The notes: a model not told the origin generated them from the letters alone. 64,000 bases of DNA from Klebsiella pneumoniae (GCA_945861635.1 CAMAWH010000010.1:62001-126000); one strand, 5' to 3'; shown: positions 19,279-27,842, counted from the stretch's first letter. Made by a program: numbers and translations.

Positions 19279-20958
19279 ATGCAAGTCCGGCCTGACAACC
19301 CCCTGATTGTTCAGGGTGATGGCAAGGTGCTGCTCGAAACGAAGCATGCCCGCTACGAAGCGGTGCGGGATTTCCTTTCCCGATTCGCCGAGTTGGAATC
19401 TTCGCCCGAGCACCTCCACACCTATCGGATTCATCCCCTTTCGCTGTGGAACGCGGCGTCCAGCGGCATGACGCGTGACGAAATCGTCGATGGTCTTCGC
19501 TCGTATTCGAAGTTTGACGTCCCGCCGGACGTGCTCACCAAGATCGCAGAAACCGTGGAGCGTTACGGTCTGGTCAAGCTCATCAAGCACCCGGAGCAAC
19601 CCGACAAGTTGCTACGTCTGGAATTCGCCACGGCGTATATTGCCAAGCTCATCGGCCAGGAAAAGACCGTTCGGGAGCTCTTGATCGACGACGGGCGGCG
19701 TTACTTCGCGATTCAAGGCGGGCACCGCGGCATCTTCAAGCAACGGATGCTGCTGGCGGGCTGGCCGGTCGAAGACCTCGCGGGGTTCATGAACGGAGAT
19801 CCGCTCCCGTTCGAACTCGCTGAAACGATGTTGAGCAATGGGAAACCCTTCGTCGTCCGCGACTATCAGTGGACCTCGGCGAATCGTTGGTATCAGGATG
19901 GCCGCCCGGCCGGTGGCAACGGTGTCATCGTGCTGCCGTGTGGCGCAGGAAAGACCATCGTCGCCATGGCGGCCATGCACAAAGTGCAGCAGCACACGCT
20001 GATTCTGGCCACAAACGTCGCGGCCGTGAACCAATGGATACGGGAACTCCTCGATAAAACCACGCTCACCGAAGCCGACGTCGGCGCGTATTCCGGGGAG
20101 TCGAAGCAAATACGCCCGGTCACCGTGGCGACCTACCAGATCCTCACCTGGCGCGCGTCGCGGGCGGACAAATTCGCGCATCTCCATTTGTTCGAAGACC
20201 ACAATTGGGGAATGATCGTCTACGACGAAGTGCACCTGCTCCCCGCCCCCGTGTTCGGAGCGACGGCCGACCTGCAGGGCCGGCGCCGCCTCGGCCTCAC
20301 CGCGACATTGGTAAGAGAAGACGGCCGGGAAGGGGATGTATTTTCGCTCGTCGGCCCCCGCCGTTTCGATATGGCCTGGCAGACCCTCGAAGAGAAGGGA
20401 TTCATCGCCGAGGCCAAGTGCTACGAAGTGCGCGTGCCGTTCCTCAACGGTGCAGCGGCGGCCTACGAACGCGCACGTGAAGGTGAGAAGTTTCGGCTGG
20501 CGGCGGTGAATCCGTCCAAGCTGAAGGTGATTGATGGCCTGGTGAAAAAGCACGTGAACGACCACGTGCTCATCATCGGGACGTACCTCGACCAGTTGCA
20601 CGACATCGCCCGGCACTTTCGCGCGCCCCTCATCACCGGAGAGACGCCCAACCGAGAGAGAGATGACCTGTTCGGCAAATTCCGTCGCGGTGACATCAAG
20701 CTCCTCGTCGTAAGCAAGGTTGCAAACTTCTCCATCGATCTACCGGACGCCAACGTGGCCATACAGGTCTCAGGCTCGTTCGGTTCCCGGCAGGAAGAGG
20801 CGCAACGCCTCGGCCGAATTCTTCGTCCCAAGACCACCGGGGCGTTCTTTTACAGCGTCGTCACTCGCGAAAGTAAGGAACAGGAGTTCGCCATGAAGCG
20901 ACAGCTGTTTCTCACCGAGCAGGGCTATCGGTACTACATACAGGAAGCGTCCGTATAG
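19279..20958 (+). CDS. XPB/ERCC3-type DNA repair helicase
   Basis: A 559-residue superfamily-2 helicase of the XPB/Ssl2 family. Residues 1-190 form the XPB-type N-terminal region. Then come the Q-motif region RDYQ, Walker A CGAGKT (221-226), motif II DEVH (316-319, the XPB form rather than DEAD), motif III TAT (341-343) and directly after it the RED motif (346-348) typical of XPB. Motif VI is in QEEAQRLGRILRP near residues 500-512. XPB is a 3'-5' helicase used to open damaged DNA in archaea and eukaryotes and is patchy in bacteria. I chose ATG 19279; a TTG codon precedes it. It is followed by the helicase-associated partner and xseB, suggesting a repair operon. Confidence 0.93.
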   Translation: MQVRPDNPLIVQGDGKVLLETKHARYEAVRDFLSRFAELESSPEHLHTYRIHPLSLWNAASSGMTRDEIVDGLRSYSKFDVPPDVLTKIAETVERYGLVKLIKHPEQPDKLLRLEFATAYIAKLIGQEKTVRELLIDDGRRYFAIQGGHRGIFKQRMLLAGWPVEDLAGFMNGDPLPFELAETMLSNGKPFVVRDYQWTSANRWYQDGRPAGGNGVIVLPCGAGKTIVAMAAMHKVQQHTLILATNVAAVNQWIRELLDKTTLTEADVGAYSGESKQIRPVTVATYQILTWRASRADKFAHLHLFEDHNWGMIVYDEVHLLPAPVFGATADLQGRRRLGLTATLVREDGREGDVFSLVGPRRFDMAWQTLEEKGFIAEAKCYEVRVPFLNGAAAAYERAREGEKFRLAAVNPSKLKVIDGLVKKHVNDHVLIIGTYLDQLHDIARHFRAPLITGETPNRERDDLFGKFRRGDIKLLVVSKVANFSIDLPDANVAIQVSGSFGSRQEEAQRLGRILRPKTTGAFFYSVVTRESKEQEFAMKRQLFLTEQGYRYYIQEASV

Positions 20959-20993
20959 GCAACGCTCGACACACGAGCTGGGGAGAAAACGAG

Positions 20994-23276
20994 ATGTCGA
21001 TGGAAAGGACAGATGGCGGCGGAGTGGGCGACGATGCGGGTCGGCGGCGGCGGCGGCGGCGGCGGCGGCGCGGACCCGATGGCGTGGAGCCGACAGGAAA
21101 CGGCCCATCCATGGCCGCGCCGGCTCCCGGAAATGACGAGGATGGCGCGGGCGCGCGCGGGCGGCGCGGTCGGCGCCCCATGCGTGACGACGGTGACGCG
21201 CCCGGCGTCGCCTTGCCCGCCAGCGGCAAACAATTGATCAAGCCGCGCGTGCACCGGAAGAAATGGAAGCCCGCAGCGGGAATGGCGCGCCGTCGGCGTA
21301 TGACTAGGAACGAACTGGATGATCTGGTGGGCTACTTCTCGCAGATGCCCGAGTCGTTGTTGAGTTCCCTCTACCGCGCGCTCGGCGGCCAGCCCGGCCG
21401 CGTCGGTGACACGGACCGCATGGTGCAGCTCACCGTGCGCGCGATTGCGCAGGGAAATCGCCTCGGCGTGCTGCTTCACCAGATGCATCAGCGTGACCGT
21501 CAGGCGCTCGCCGCGCTGATTCAGTGCGGAGGGTTGGCCCATGCCGACGAGCTCCATCGCGAGCTCGTGCTGATGCTCGGTGGACGCGAAACGGATTGGG
21601 CGCGCACACTGCAAGTTCTGTCCGATCGTGGGTTGGTTTTCGCATCGGCGCCCATCGAGGACGGGTTCTTCTACCTGGTTCCCGATCCCATCGTGGACCA
21701 CCTTCTGGAGCATCTCGCGCCCGAGATGGCGCTGTCGATTTTCGAGCACGACGATATCCGCGTCGTCGATCAGCGCCCGTTCTGCCCGCCCCTCGACTTC
21801 TCGCTGGCGACATTGGCGACGTATCTGGACCAGAAGCCACCGAAGCTGACACAGCGTCAAGAGGTATTCAAGGCCCACAAGGATGAGCTCGACCGGTTCT
21901 TCGCACAGTTGTGGAGCCCCGACAGCGAACTGTTCAACCTCCATTACGACTTCCTGATGATGCACGGCATGATCGAACTGCGGGGAGATCGGGTCGCCGT
22001 CAACCGCGACGTTGTCGAAGAATGGCTGCTGCTCGAACCAGAAGACCAACGCGACCTCATGTTCCGTGCGTTGGAGAAGCGCTTTCCGATGGCGGAATGG
22101 GTGCTGTGGGCCGTTCACACCGGAAAGGGCGGCTGGATTCCCGAGGCCCCGCTTCAAGCAATGTACCGGCGTTGGAAGCGCGGAGAGGACTGGCGGGATC
22201 GGTATCACAAGGGCGTCTACGCCTCGCCTCGCGGTGGAGAAAGAGATGGGTACAGTTTCACGCCGCTCGTCGCGTGCGGAATGCTTGAACTCGGCGTGTG
22301 GGGCCAGCAGAAGTTCTACCGGCTGTCCCCACGCGCGGTTGCCCTCCTTGACCCCCCCGAAGAAGAGGGCTTCGCCAAGTTCTACCTGACGCCGTCGTAC
22401 GAAATCATGGCGCCGGCGGGTCTGGCGCCCATCCTGCTCTTCCGGGTGGGTGAGCTTGGAGAACTGACCGGGTGTGACCGGGCGAATACGTACAAGCTCA
22501 CGGAAGTTACCGTCGAGCAGGCCATGTCGAAGGGCTGGCGGCGCGACGACGTGCTGGAATTCCTCCGCGAGTACAGCCAGATCGGCCTTCCCGAGAACGT
22601 CGAAAGCACGCTTCGGGACTGGATCGGTCAGGACGGAGAGGTCGAATTCCACGAGATGATCGCGCTCACCGTCCACCGAGCGCACGTGCGCAGGTTCGAG
22701 GGCCTCAGGGCGCTGAAGCCGTATCTGCTTCACCGCTTCGGACCTGGTTTGTACGCCGTGGATCGGAAGCGTCTGCCCGAACTGACCATCGAGCTCATGC
22801 AGGTCGGTTTCAATCCGTGCCGGGAGATTCGGAAGTACCCCGCCGACGAACACGTGGCAGAATCTCGGGAAAGGCTGCACCACCTCCTCGCAGAAGCACG
22901 GGATCAACGTGATGATCCGCTCGCTCGCGCACACAACGCCGACACCCAGCCGAAGGACCTGCAAGCGGTCCCGGGCAGCGCCGCGGCCACGCAGCAGAAG
23001 CGTCAGCGGCCGGATCACCGCCCCCAGCGCGCCAGCCCGGCGGAAGTCCGCGCGATCATCGAGCGCGCCCTCGGCGATGGCCTCTGGGTCGAAATGATCT
23101 ACCACTCGCTGAAGGACGACTCGCGCAAGAACATCATGGTTGTTCCCGAAAGAATCGCCCTGAATCGCGAGGGAAATGCAGTGCTTGTCGCCACCGACAC
23201 GTCCCAAAATATCAAGCTCACCTACTCACTCGCGCAGATCGAGCGGGTGCGCTCGCAGCCCGTGGGGCCGGCGTGA
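20994..23276 (+). CDS. XPB-associated protein with Helicase_C_3-like domain
   Basis: A 760-residue protein. Residues 1-100 are disordered and very basic, with a run of ten Arg (17-26). The central part (about 110-600) is helical and ends in a segment that matches the Helicase_C_3/XPB-N-like family: YLTPSYEIMAPAGL (about 463), TYKLTEVTVEQAM, and GLPENVESTLRDWI. This is followed by a linker and a small C-terminal beta domain (about 690-755) resembling WYL-type modules. It has no ATPase motifs. In actinobacteria a protein of this kind is commonly encoded next to XPB, so it is probably a partner of the helicase. Its stop overlaps the xseB start by four bases. The partnership is inferred from context. 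Confidence 0.8.
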   Translation: MSMERTDGGGVGDDAGRRRRRRRRRRGPDGVEPTGNGPSMAAPAPGNDEDGAGARGRRGRRPMRDDGDAPGVALPASGKQLIKPRVHRKKWKPAAGMARRRRMTRNELDDLVGYFSQMPESLLSSLYRALGGQPGRVGDTDRMVQLTVRAIAQGNRLGVLLHQMHQRDRQALAALIQCGGLAHADELHRELVLMLGGRETDWARTLQVLSDRGLVFASAPIEDGFFYLVPDPIVDHLLEHLAPEMALSIFEHDDIRVVDQRPFCPPLDFSLATLATYLDQKPPKLTQRQEVFKAHKDELDRFFAQLWSPDSELFNLHYDFLMMHGMIELRGDRVAVNRDVVEEWLLLEPEDQRDLMFRALEKRFPMAEWVLWAVHTGKGGWIPEAPLQAMYRRWKRGEDWRDRYHKGVYASPRGGERDGYSFTPLVACGMLELGVWGQQKFYRLSPRAVALLDPPEEEGFAKFYLTPSYEIMAPAGLAPILLFRVGELGELTGCDRANTYKLTEVTVEQAMSKGWRRDDVLEFLREYSQIGLPENVESTLRDWIGQDGEVEFHEMIALTVHRAHVRRFEGLRALKPYLLHRFGPGLYAVDRKRLPELTIELMQVGFNPCREIRKYPADEHVAESRERLHHLLAEARDQRDDPLARAHNADTQPKDLQAVPGSAAATQQKRQRPDHRPQRASPAEVRAIIERALGDGLWVEMIYHSLKDDSRKNIMVVPERIALNREGNAVLVATDTSQNIKLTYSLAQIERVRSQPVGPA
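21042..21070 (+). repeat. (CGG)n trinucleotide repeat coding for poly-Arg
   Basis: About nine and a half tandem CGG units inside the N-terminal tail of the XPB partner. They encode consecutive arginines. Such runs can slip during replication, and length changes of whole units would keep the frame. Confidence 0.85.
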
Positions 23277-23527
23277 AAAAGGCGACGGCGGCGGCTCCGA
23301 CGCGCTCCTTTGAAGGCGCGCTCGGAGAGTTAGAAACTCGCGTAGCAAAGCTCGAAGCTGGAGAGTTGGACCTCGATGTGGCGCTTCTGCTCTTCGAAGA
23401 GGGGGTCGCTCTGGTCCGGGAGTGTCACGAAAAGCTGGACGCCGCCGAAGCGCGAATTGTCGCCCTTACGGCGACAGGTGACGAGATCGAGGAAACCCCC
23501 GTAAGCACGGATTCGACAGCCCGTTGA
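23273..23527 (+). CDS. xseB: Exodeoxyribonuclease VII small subunit
   Basis: An 84-residue helical protein with the XseB pattern: FEGALGELETRVAKLEAGEL (13-32), then LDVALLLFEEGVALVRECHEKL, the family core that forms long helices decorating the XseA catalytic subunit. ExoVII degrades single-stranded DNA in repair. The gene overlaps the stop of the XPB-associated gene by four bases (GTG start at 23273), so it is translated with it. The catalytic subunit XseA is not in this window. The C-terminal tail is acidic and Thr/Ser-rich. Confidence 0.93.
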   Translation: MKKATAAAPTRSFEGALGELETRVAKLEAGELDLDVALLLFEEGVALVRECHEKLDAAEARIVALTATGDEIEETPVSTDSTAR

Positions 23528-23555
23528 CAATGCGACCTCAACGGTTGACTACAAT
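23524..23555 (+). promoter_or_regulatory. Possible promoter of the tonB-exbB-exbD cluster
   Basis: TTGACA (23524-23529), overlapping the xseB stop, and TACAAT (23550-23555), 5 of 6 matches to the -10 box, precede tonB. The spacer is 20 bases, longer than optimal, so a different -35 or an activator may be involved. A second TTGAC occurs at 23545-23549. Confidence 0.35.
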
Positions 23556-23588
23556 CCGCCACTTCGGTCGTCAGGAGCACCCTCCCGC

Positions 23589-24311
23589 ATGTTCGACAAC
23601 GTCGGCAAAGGAACAGAAATCCAGCGCGGGCGGCAGCTCTCTTCGCTGATATTGACGTTTCTTCTCAATGGATCGGTCTTCGGCGCCGTCCTCTGGGCAG
23701 GGTCGCGCGTGGTCGAATCGGTGGCCGCGGTCGAGGATCTGATCGAAGTGGCCGTCGATCTCGCGCCGCCGCCCCCCCCGCCCCCCCCGCCCCCTGCCGG
23801 TGGCTCCACGAAGAAGAAGGAGAAAAAGGAAGAGAAGCCAAAGGTCGAGATCATTCCGACCGAAGTTGTCCCCCTTTTGCCTCCGGATCCTCCCGAAGTG
23901 GAGGTTGCGGAAGACAATGGCGTGGAAGGGGGCGTCGAGGGGGGCGTCGAAGGGGGCGTGGTCGGTGGCGTCGTTGGCGGCGTCATCGGCGGCGTTCTCG
24001 GCGGGCAGCTCGGCGGCACAGGCACGAAAACGGTGCATTGGTCCGAGGCTCAGGTCAAAAAGCGCGCGCCGACCAAATACCCGGAGGCCGCCAAGGCCAT
24101 GGGCATGCGGGACGAGGAGTCCTGCGTCGTTCGGATAAAAATCGGCACGGACGGAAAGCCGACCGCCGCCGAGCCGAAAGACTCCTGCCCCATGGTTTTC
24201 CGTCCGGAAGCCATCGACGAAGCCATGCACTGGGAGTGGTACCCGGTCCTGCAGGACGGCCGCCCGATCGAAGTGCAGTTCGATTTGCGCTTCACTTTCA
24301 AACTTCGCTGA
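23589..24311 (+). CDS. tonB: TonB-like energy transducer
   Basis: A 240-residue TonB/AgmX-type protein. It has a short cytoplasmic N-terminus, one membrane segment (about 19-40), a Pro-rich stretch with ten prolines (about 60-69), a Lys/Glu-rich segment, and an unusual Gly-Val repeat (about 113-140, GGVEGGV-like units). The C-terminal domain (about 145-240) carries the YPEAAKAMGM motif and a C-terminal beta strand like TonB. The long Pro and Gly repeats would span the periplasm. It is followed by exbB and two exbD genes, the classic proton-driven motor. It could energise outer-membrane receptors or, as in myxobacteria, surface machines. Confidence 0.88.
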   Translation: MFDNVGKGTEIQRGRQLSSLILTFLLNGSVFGAVLWAGSRVVESVAAVEDLIEVAVDLAPPPPPPPPPPAGGSTKKKEKKEEKPKVEIIPTEVVPLLPPDPPEVEVAEDNGVEGGVEGGVEGGVVGGVVGGVIGGVLGGQLGGTGTKTVHWSEAQVKKRAPTKYPEAAKAMGMRDEESCVVRIKIGTDGKPTAAEPKDSCPMVFRPEAIDEAMHWEWYPVLQDGRPIEVQFDLRFTFKLR

Positions 24312-24336
24312 ACACACTGACCCCCAGGACTCTCCC

Positions 24337-25020
24337 ATGAACATGACCCCCGCCCATCTCTGGATCTCGATGGGCATTCCGGCGAAAGCCGTTGCCATCC
24401 TGATGATCCTCATGCTCTTTGCGTGCGTCTACGTTGCGATCGAGCGCGTGCTGCTGTTCATGAAAACGCGAGGGCAGTCTCGTGCGATCGCCGCGGCAAT
24501 CAGCAAGCCGCTCGCGGCGGGCAACCTCGAGGGTGCCGTGAAGATCGCCAAGGACCCGGCGTTCAGCGCCGCATACCTCGGCGCAATTCTTCGCGCCGGG
24601 CTCGTCGAATTCGAAGCGCGTCCCGACCACCACGGCGTCGAGGCGCTGAAGCGCGCGGTGGACCGCGTCACCCAGCAAGAGCAGGGCGCGCTCCGGAAGG
24701 GCATGAACATCCTGGCAACGACGGGCTCGACGACACCCTTCGTGGGTCTGGTGGGGACGATCTTCGGCATCATCAACGCATTCAGCATGATGTCCGCGGT
24801 GGGCGGCGGCGACCTGACCGCGATCTCCGGCGGTATCGCCGAAGCGTTGGTGTCCACCGCGGTTGGCATCGGCGTGGCCATCGTGGCCATCTGGTTCTAC
24901 AACTATTTCAATGCCGTCCTCGACGACATCGGAAAGGACATGACGATCGCATCGCAGGAGCTGATCGACTGGGCGGAGAAGGAATCGCTGCGGCGGTCCG
25001 AGCTGCAGGCCGCGAAGTAG
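24337..25020 (+). CDS. exbB: ExbB/TolQ/MotA-type proton channel
   Basis: A 227-residue inner-membrane protein with three hydrophobic segments: about 15-38, about 130-155 and about 165-190. The conserved MotA/TolQ/ExbB motif TGSTTPFVGLVGTIFGI (127-143) and the GIAEALVSTAVGI region line the channel. It forms the motor with ExbD and drives TonB using the proton gradient. It lies 25 bases after tonB and 3 bases before the first exbD gene. Confidence 0.95.
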   Translation: MNMTPAHLWISMGIPAKAVAILMILMLFACVYVAIERVLLFMKTRGQSRAIAAAISKPLAAGNLEGAVKIAKDPAFSAAYLGAILRAGLVEFEARPDHHGVEALKRAVDRVTQQEQGALRKGMNILATTGSTTPFVGLVGTIFGIINAFSMMSAVGGGDLTAISGGIAEALVSTAVGIGVAIVAIWFYNYFNAVLDDIGKDMTIASQELIDWAEKESLRRSELQAAK

Positions 25021-25023
25021 ACC

Positions 25024-25443
25024 ATGGGCGCGAAAGTCGGCGGAAAGAAGGGCGGCGCCATGGCGGACATCAATGTCACGCCGCTCGTCGACGTCGTGCT
25101 CGTGCTGCTCATTATTTTCATGGTCGTCACGCCAATGCTCTCGGCGGGCATCGACGTGAAGCTCCCGAGGGCCAAAACGGCGACAGAAGAGAAGGACATG
25201 GGCCAGCACATGGTTGTGAGCGTCCGGAGTGACGGAGAGGTTTTCGTCGACAAAACCCAGGTGACCATCGACAAACTCGTTCCGATGGTCAACGAGCAGC
25301 GCGCAAATCGTGCGCTCGTACTCAAGGGCGACAAAGCGACGACCTACCGGCAGGTTCGCGTCGTGTTGGACAAGTTGCACGAAGGGGTCGCTGGAACAGA
25401 CACCATGCTTCTCGCCACCGAGAAGATCAAGGATGGAAAGTAG
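25024..25443 (+). CDS. exbD: ExbD/TolR family protein, first copy
   Basis: A 139-residue biopolymer transport protein: a short cytoplasmic Gly/Lys-rich N-terminus, one membrane helix with the conserved proton-carrying Asp in [16 protein letters not shown] (about 19-34), and a periplasmic domain of about 90 residues. It belongs with ExbB in the motor complex. Its stop is immediately followed by the start of a second exbD copy. Confidence 0.93.
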   Translation: MGAKVGGKKGGAMADINVTPLVDVVLVLLIIFMVVTPMLSAGIDVKLPRAKTATEEKDMGQHMVVSVRSDGEVFVDKTQVTIDKLVPMVNEQRANRALVLKGDKATTYRQVRVVLDKLHEGVAGTDTMLLATEKIKDGK

Positions 25444-25947
25444 ATGGGCGCGAAGGTCGGCGGTAGCTCTCACGGTGGAATGGACGAGATCAACGTCACG
25501 CCGCTCATCGACGTCGTTTTGGTCCTGCTCATCATCTTCATGGTCATGACGCCCATCACGATGCGAAACATGGCGGCGCAGCTCCCGCCGACCGATCAGG
25601 AAGACACGCCGCCGCCGCCGGACACGCCGCCGGACCAGCTCATGGTAGCCATCTACGCCGACGGTACGCTGGCCCTCAACCTGCAGGCGATTTCGGAGCC
25701 CGACCTGATGACGCAGGTCACGCTCCGAACCAAGGGTCGCGAAAAGAAGACCGTGTTCATTGATGCCCATCCGGAGGCATCGTACGAGCGGGTCGTGCTT
25801 GTGATGGACAGCGTGCGCCAGGCCGGCGCCGAAAAAATAGGCTTCGTCGATATGAAAGAGGAAGGTCCCGCCGAACCGCTTGCGGCCGGAGTCGCGCCGA
25901 TTGTCGCCGGGAGTGTTCCAGCGCCGGCAGCACCCGTCACGCCGTGA
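25444..25947 (+). CDS. exbD: ExbD/TolR family protein, second copy
   Basis: A 167-residue paralogue of the preceding gene. It shares the N-terminus MGAKVGG and the helix [20 protein letters not shown] with the essential Asp. It differs in a Pro-rich insertion after the helix (about 50-62, PPPPDTPP) and an Ala/Pro-rich C-terminal tail. Two different ExbD proteins per ExbB are known in several TonB and gliding-type systems. It starts directly after the first exbD stop and overlaps the next gene by four bases. Confidence 0.92.
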   Translation: MGAKVGGSSHGGMDEINVTPLIDVVLVLLIIFMVMTPITMRNMAAQLPPTDQEDTPPPPDTPPDQLMVAIYADGTLALNLQAISEPDLMTQVTLRTKGREKKTVFIDAHPEASYERVVLVMDSVRQAGAEKIGFVDMKEEGPAEPLAAGVAPIVAGSVPAPAAPVTP

Positions 25948-26342
25948 CCCAAGCCGCGGTGACGGACTTCGACCGGATCGGCGGAGAGCCTGTCGTCCGT
26001 GCGATCATCGACCGATTCGTTGATCGTCTATTTGGCGACATGATCGTGGGGTTTTTCTTTGCTGGAAAGGATGCCGGGCGCGTCAAGACGCACGAGTACG
26101 AGCACGCGGCCCGCACCCTCGGCGCAGACATCCCCTACACCGGCCGTCCGATTGCGCCTCTCCATCGCCCGCTCCGCATCAACGGCGGGCAATTTCGACG
26201 GCGCCTCGCCATCCTGAAACAGGAAATCGACGCCGGCGGCGTGGCGCCGGACATCGCCGAACGATGGCTCGCGGAGCAGCGCGCGATGCAGACGCAAATC
26301 ACCGACGGCACAGACTGCGCGCCGGAGCCCACGGATGCCTGA
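25944..26342 (+). CDS. Truncated hemoglobin (group I-like)
   Basis: A 132-residue 2-on-2 globin starting with GTG. It has the family pattern: IGGEPVVRAIIDRFVDRLF (12-30), FFFAG with the B/E-helix region, the Gly motif TLGADIPYTG, and the proximal haem ligand His74 in APLHRPLRINGGQF. The length and the final helix fit the family. Such globins bind oxygen or nitric oxide. Overlap with exbD upstream (four bases) and with the next gene places it in the tonB operon, an uncommon arrangement. It may scavenge NO or sense redox state, but that is inference. Confidence 0.85.
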   Translation: MTQAAVTDFDRIGGEPVVRAIIDRFVDRLFGDMIVGFFFAGKDAGRVKTHEYEHAARTLGADIPYTGRPIAPLHRPLRINGGQFRRRLAILKQEIDAGGVAPDIAERWLAEQRAMQTQITDGTDCAPEPTDA

Positions 26343-26865
26343 GGTCGGCGAAACCGCGCCAGCGTTGGCGGGGCAGCCCGTATTCGGCGTCCCCTTCGAC
26401 CTCGTGCGAGCAGGAGGGCGCGGGGTCGTCCTCATCGCCTTCGTTCGCCCTCCGGGCTCGCCACACGCCCAAAAAGCAATCGGTCGCCTGCACTCGCTGT
26501 GGGCGGAAATCGACGCGGCGGGCGGCGCGATCGTCGTCGTCACGAGTGGCTCGCTGGAATCCGTGAGAGATTGGGTGCCGCGTGAGCACATCCTCGTTCC
26601 GGTTCTGCATGATGAACGCGGCGAACTTCATGCGGCGTGGGGGGTCGGGCGTGACGCGGCGTGGCGGACGCTTGCGCGCGGTGCCGGACCCATCCGAGGC
26701 CTGGTCAGCGCGCTGCGACCAGGGAAAGCGCTGATTCGACCTGAGGACGACTACCTGCCGGCGGAGTTCGTGGTGCGAAACGACCGCGTGACGTACGCCG
26801 CCGTGGGCCGGAGCGTATTGCACCTGCCGGACACCAACGCGCTGCGCCAGGCCGCGCAAGCGTGA
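26335..26865 (+). CDS. Peroxiredoxin-like (AhpC/TSA fold) protein without catalytic Cys
   Basis: A 176-residue protein with the thioredoxin-fold layout of AhpC/TSA-like peroxiredoxins: VGETAPAL at the N-terminus, GVVLIAFVRPPGSPHAQKAIGRL where the peroxidatic site should be, and VVVTSGS afterwards. The expected TxxC or GCPFC signature is replaced by PPGSPHA, and the protein contains no cysteine at all. It is therefore unlikely to reduce peroxides by the standard route. It may be a structural or regulatory relative. Start overlaps the globin end, and its stop overlaps the next start, so all are translated together. Confidence 0.72.
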   Translation: MPEVGETAPALAGQPVFGVPFDLVRAGGRGVVLIAFVRPPGSPHAQKAIGRLHSLWAEIDAAGGAIVVVTSGSLESVRDWVPREHILVPVLHDERGELHAAWGVGRDAAWRTLARGAGPIRGLVSALRPGKALIRPEDDYLPAEFVVRNDRVTYAAVGRSVLHLPDTNALRQAAQA

Positions 26866-27824
26866 CGCTGCTCACGATCTTGCTAGCGTGCGGAACGCTT
26901 GCTCCGTCTACCCACCTGCCCAACGCGGTCAGCGTCGCAACCGAGGGAGAGAATGGCGTGGTGCGTTCCTTCCTGATCGAGTTGCATCGCAACGCCCGCG
27001 AGCAGCTGGACGTGCGCATCGCGGAAGGCATCCGCCTCTACGATGGCCGGCACGTGTGGGCAATCGACGGCACGACACGCCGTGATCTGGTCGCGAACAC
27101 CTCCGACACCGTCCCCGATACCGGCGCACCCGTCGAACGCGACCACACCGGCCCCGGCTCAGGTTTCCACGTCGAATTGGACGCCGCCGGGCGGCTTTCC
27201 ATCCGCCTGCCCACGCAGCCGTCCCCGGGCGGCGGCACCGTCGTCGCTGCGCGCGTCGCGCGCATTCTCGGCGTTTCATGGGTACAAGGTCAAACCGCCG
27301 CCTCGCGCCCGGTGATCGATCGCGTCTTTCGCGGCCGGGCCACCCTGCTCGCCCGAAAGCAGGTGGTGGTGGTCGATGGTGACCTTTCCGAGTGGTCCGG
27401 CGCGGACGTGACCGTCGTCGAATCAAGCTGGCAGTTGGAAGAGGGAGGAATCACGTGGCAAGGGGCGCGCGACGCTAGTTTCTCGATCGCGGCGGCCTGG
27501 CAGCCGGGAACGGTGTGCTTCAGCGGCCGCGTGCGCGATGACGACGTTCGCGAGGGGGACCGTATCGACATCCACATCCGCGACCAAACGTGGTCTGTGC
27601 CGCTCGCAGGCGCGGTCGAGGACGGCGAAACATGTGTAACACCTGAGTTATTTGGACTTCGGTTTGAGACGTGCCGGAGCGTCGCACAGGCCACGTCCTC
27701 CAGCCTCGGCGTGTTTTCCCGCGCGCTGCTCCATGATGACGACGGCGTCGGGTTTCCCACCGAGCTCGCCACCGCCGCCGCGCTCACCACAGGCCCGGCC
27801 GGCTTTGTCCGGTTCATGCGATAG
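26862..27824 (+). CDS. Lipoprotein with CBM9/DOMON-like beta-sandwich domain
   Basis: A 320-residue protein with GTG start and a short type-II signal peptide (lipobox LLAC, Cys10). Residues 20-140 are of unknown type. From about residue 168 a segment starting VVVVDGDLSEWSGAD leads into a beta-rich domain with a DDDVREGDRIDIHI block, the pattern of CBM9/DOMON-like sugar- or haem-binding domains. It is the last gene of the tonB-exb-globin run, overlapping the upstream gene by four bases. The lipid anchor and binding domain suggest a surface or periplasmic ligand-binding role connected with TonB-dependent uptake, as an inference. Confidence 0.7.
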   Translation: MTLLTILLACGTLAPSTHLPNAVSVATEGENGVVRSFLIELHRNAREQLDVRIAEGIRLYDGRHVWAIDGTTRRDLVANTSDTVPDTGAPVERDHTGPGSGFHVELDAAGRLSIRLPTQPSPGGGTVVAARVARILGVSWVQGQTAASRPVIDRVFRGRATLLARKQVVVVDGDLSEWSGADVTVVESSWQLEEGGITWQGARDASFSIAAAWQPGTVCFSGRVRDDDVREGDRIDIHIRDQTWSVPLAGAVEDGETCVTPELFGLRFETCRSVAQATSSSLGVFSRALLHDDDGVGFPTELATAAALTTGPAGFVRFMR

Positions 27825-27842
27825 GCGGAGCGACGCCGACGA

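Noticed and set aside
20934-23207. 757-codon minus-strand frame across the XPB partner gene
   Set aside because: Antisense to a well-supported gene, no domain, no ribosome binding site or signal.
24298-25770. 490-codon minus-strand frame over exbB/exbD
   Set aside because: Antisense to clearly conserved motor genes; Arg/His/Asp composition typical of a shadow frame.
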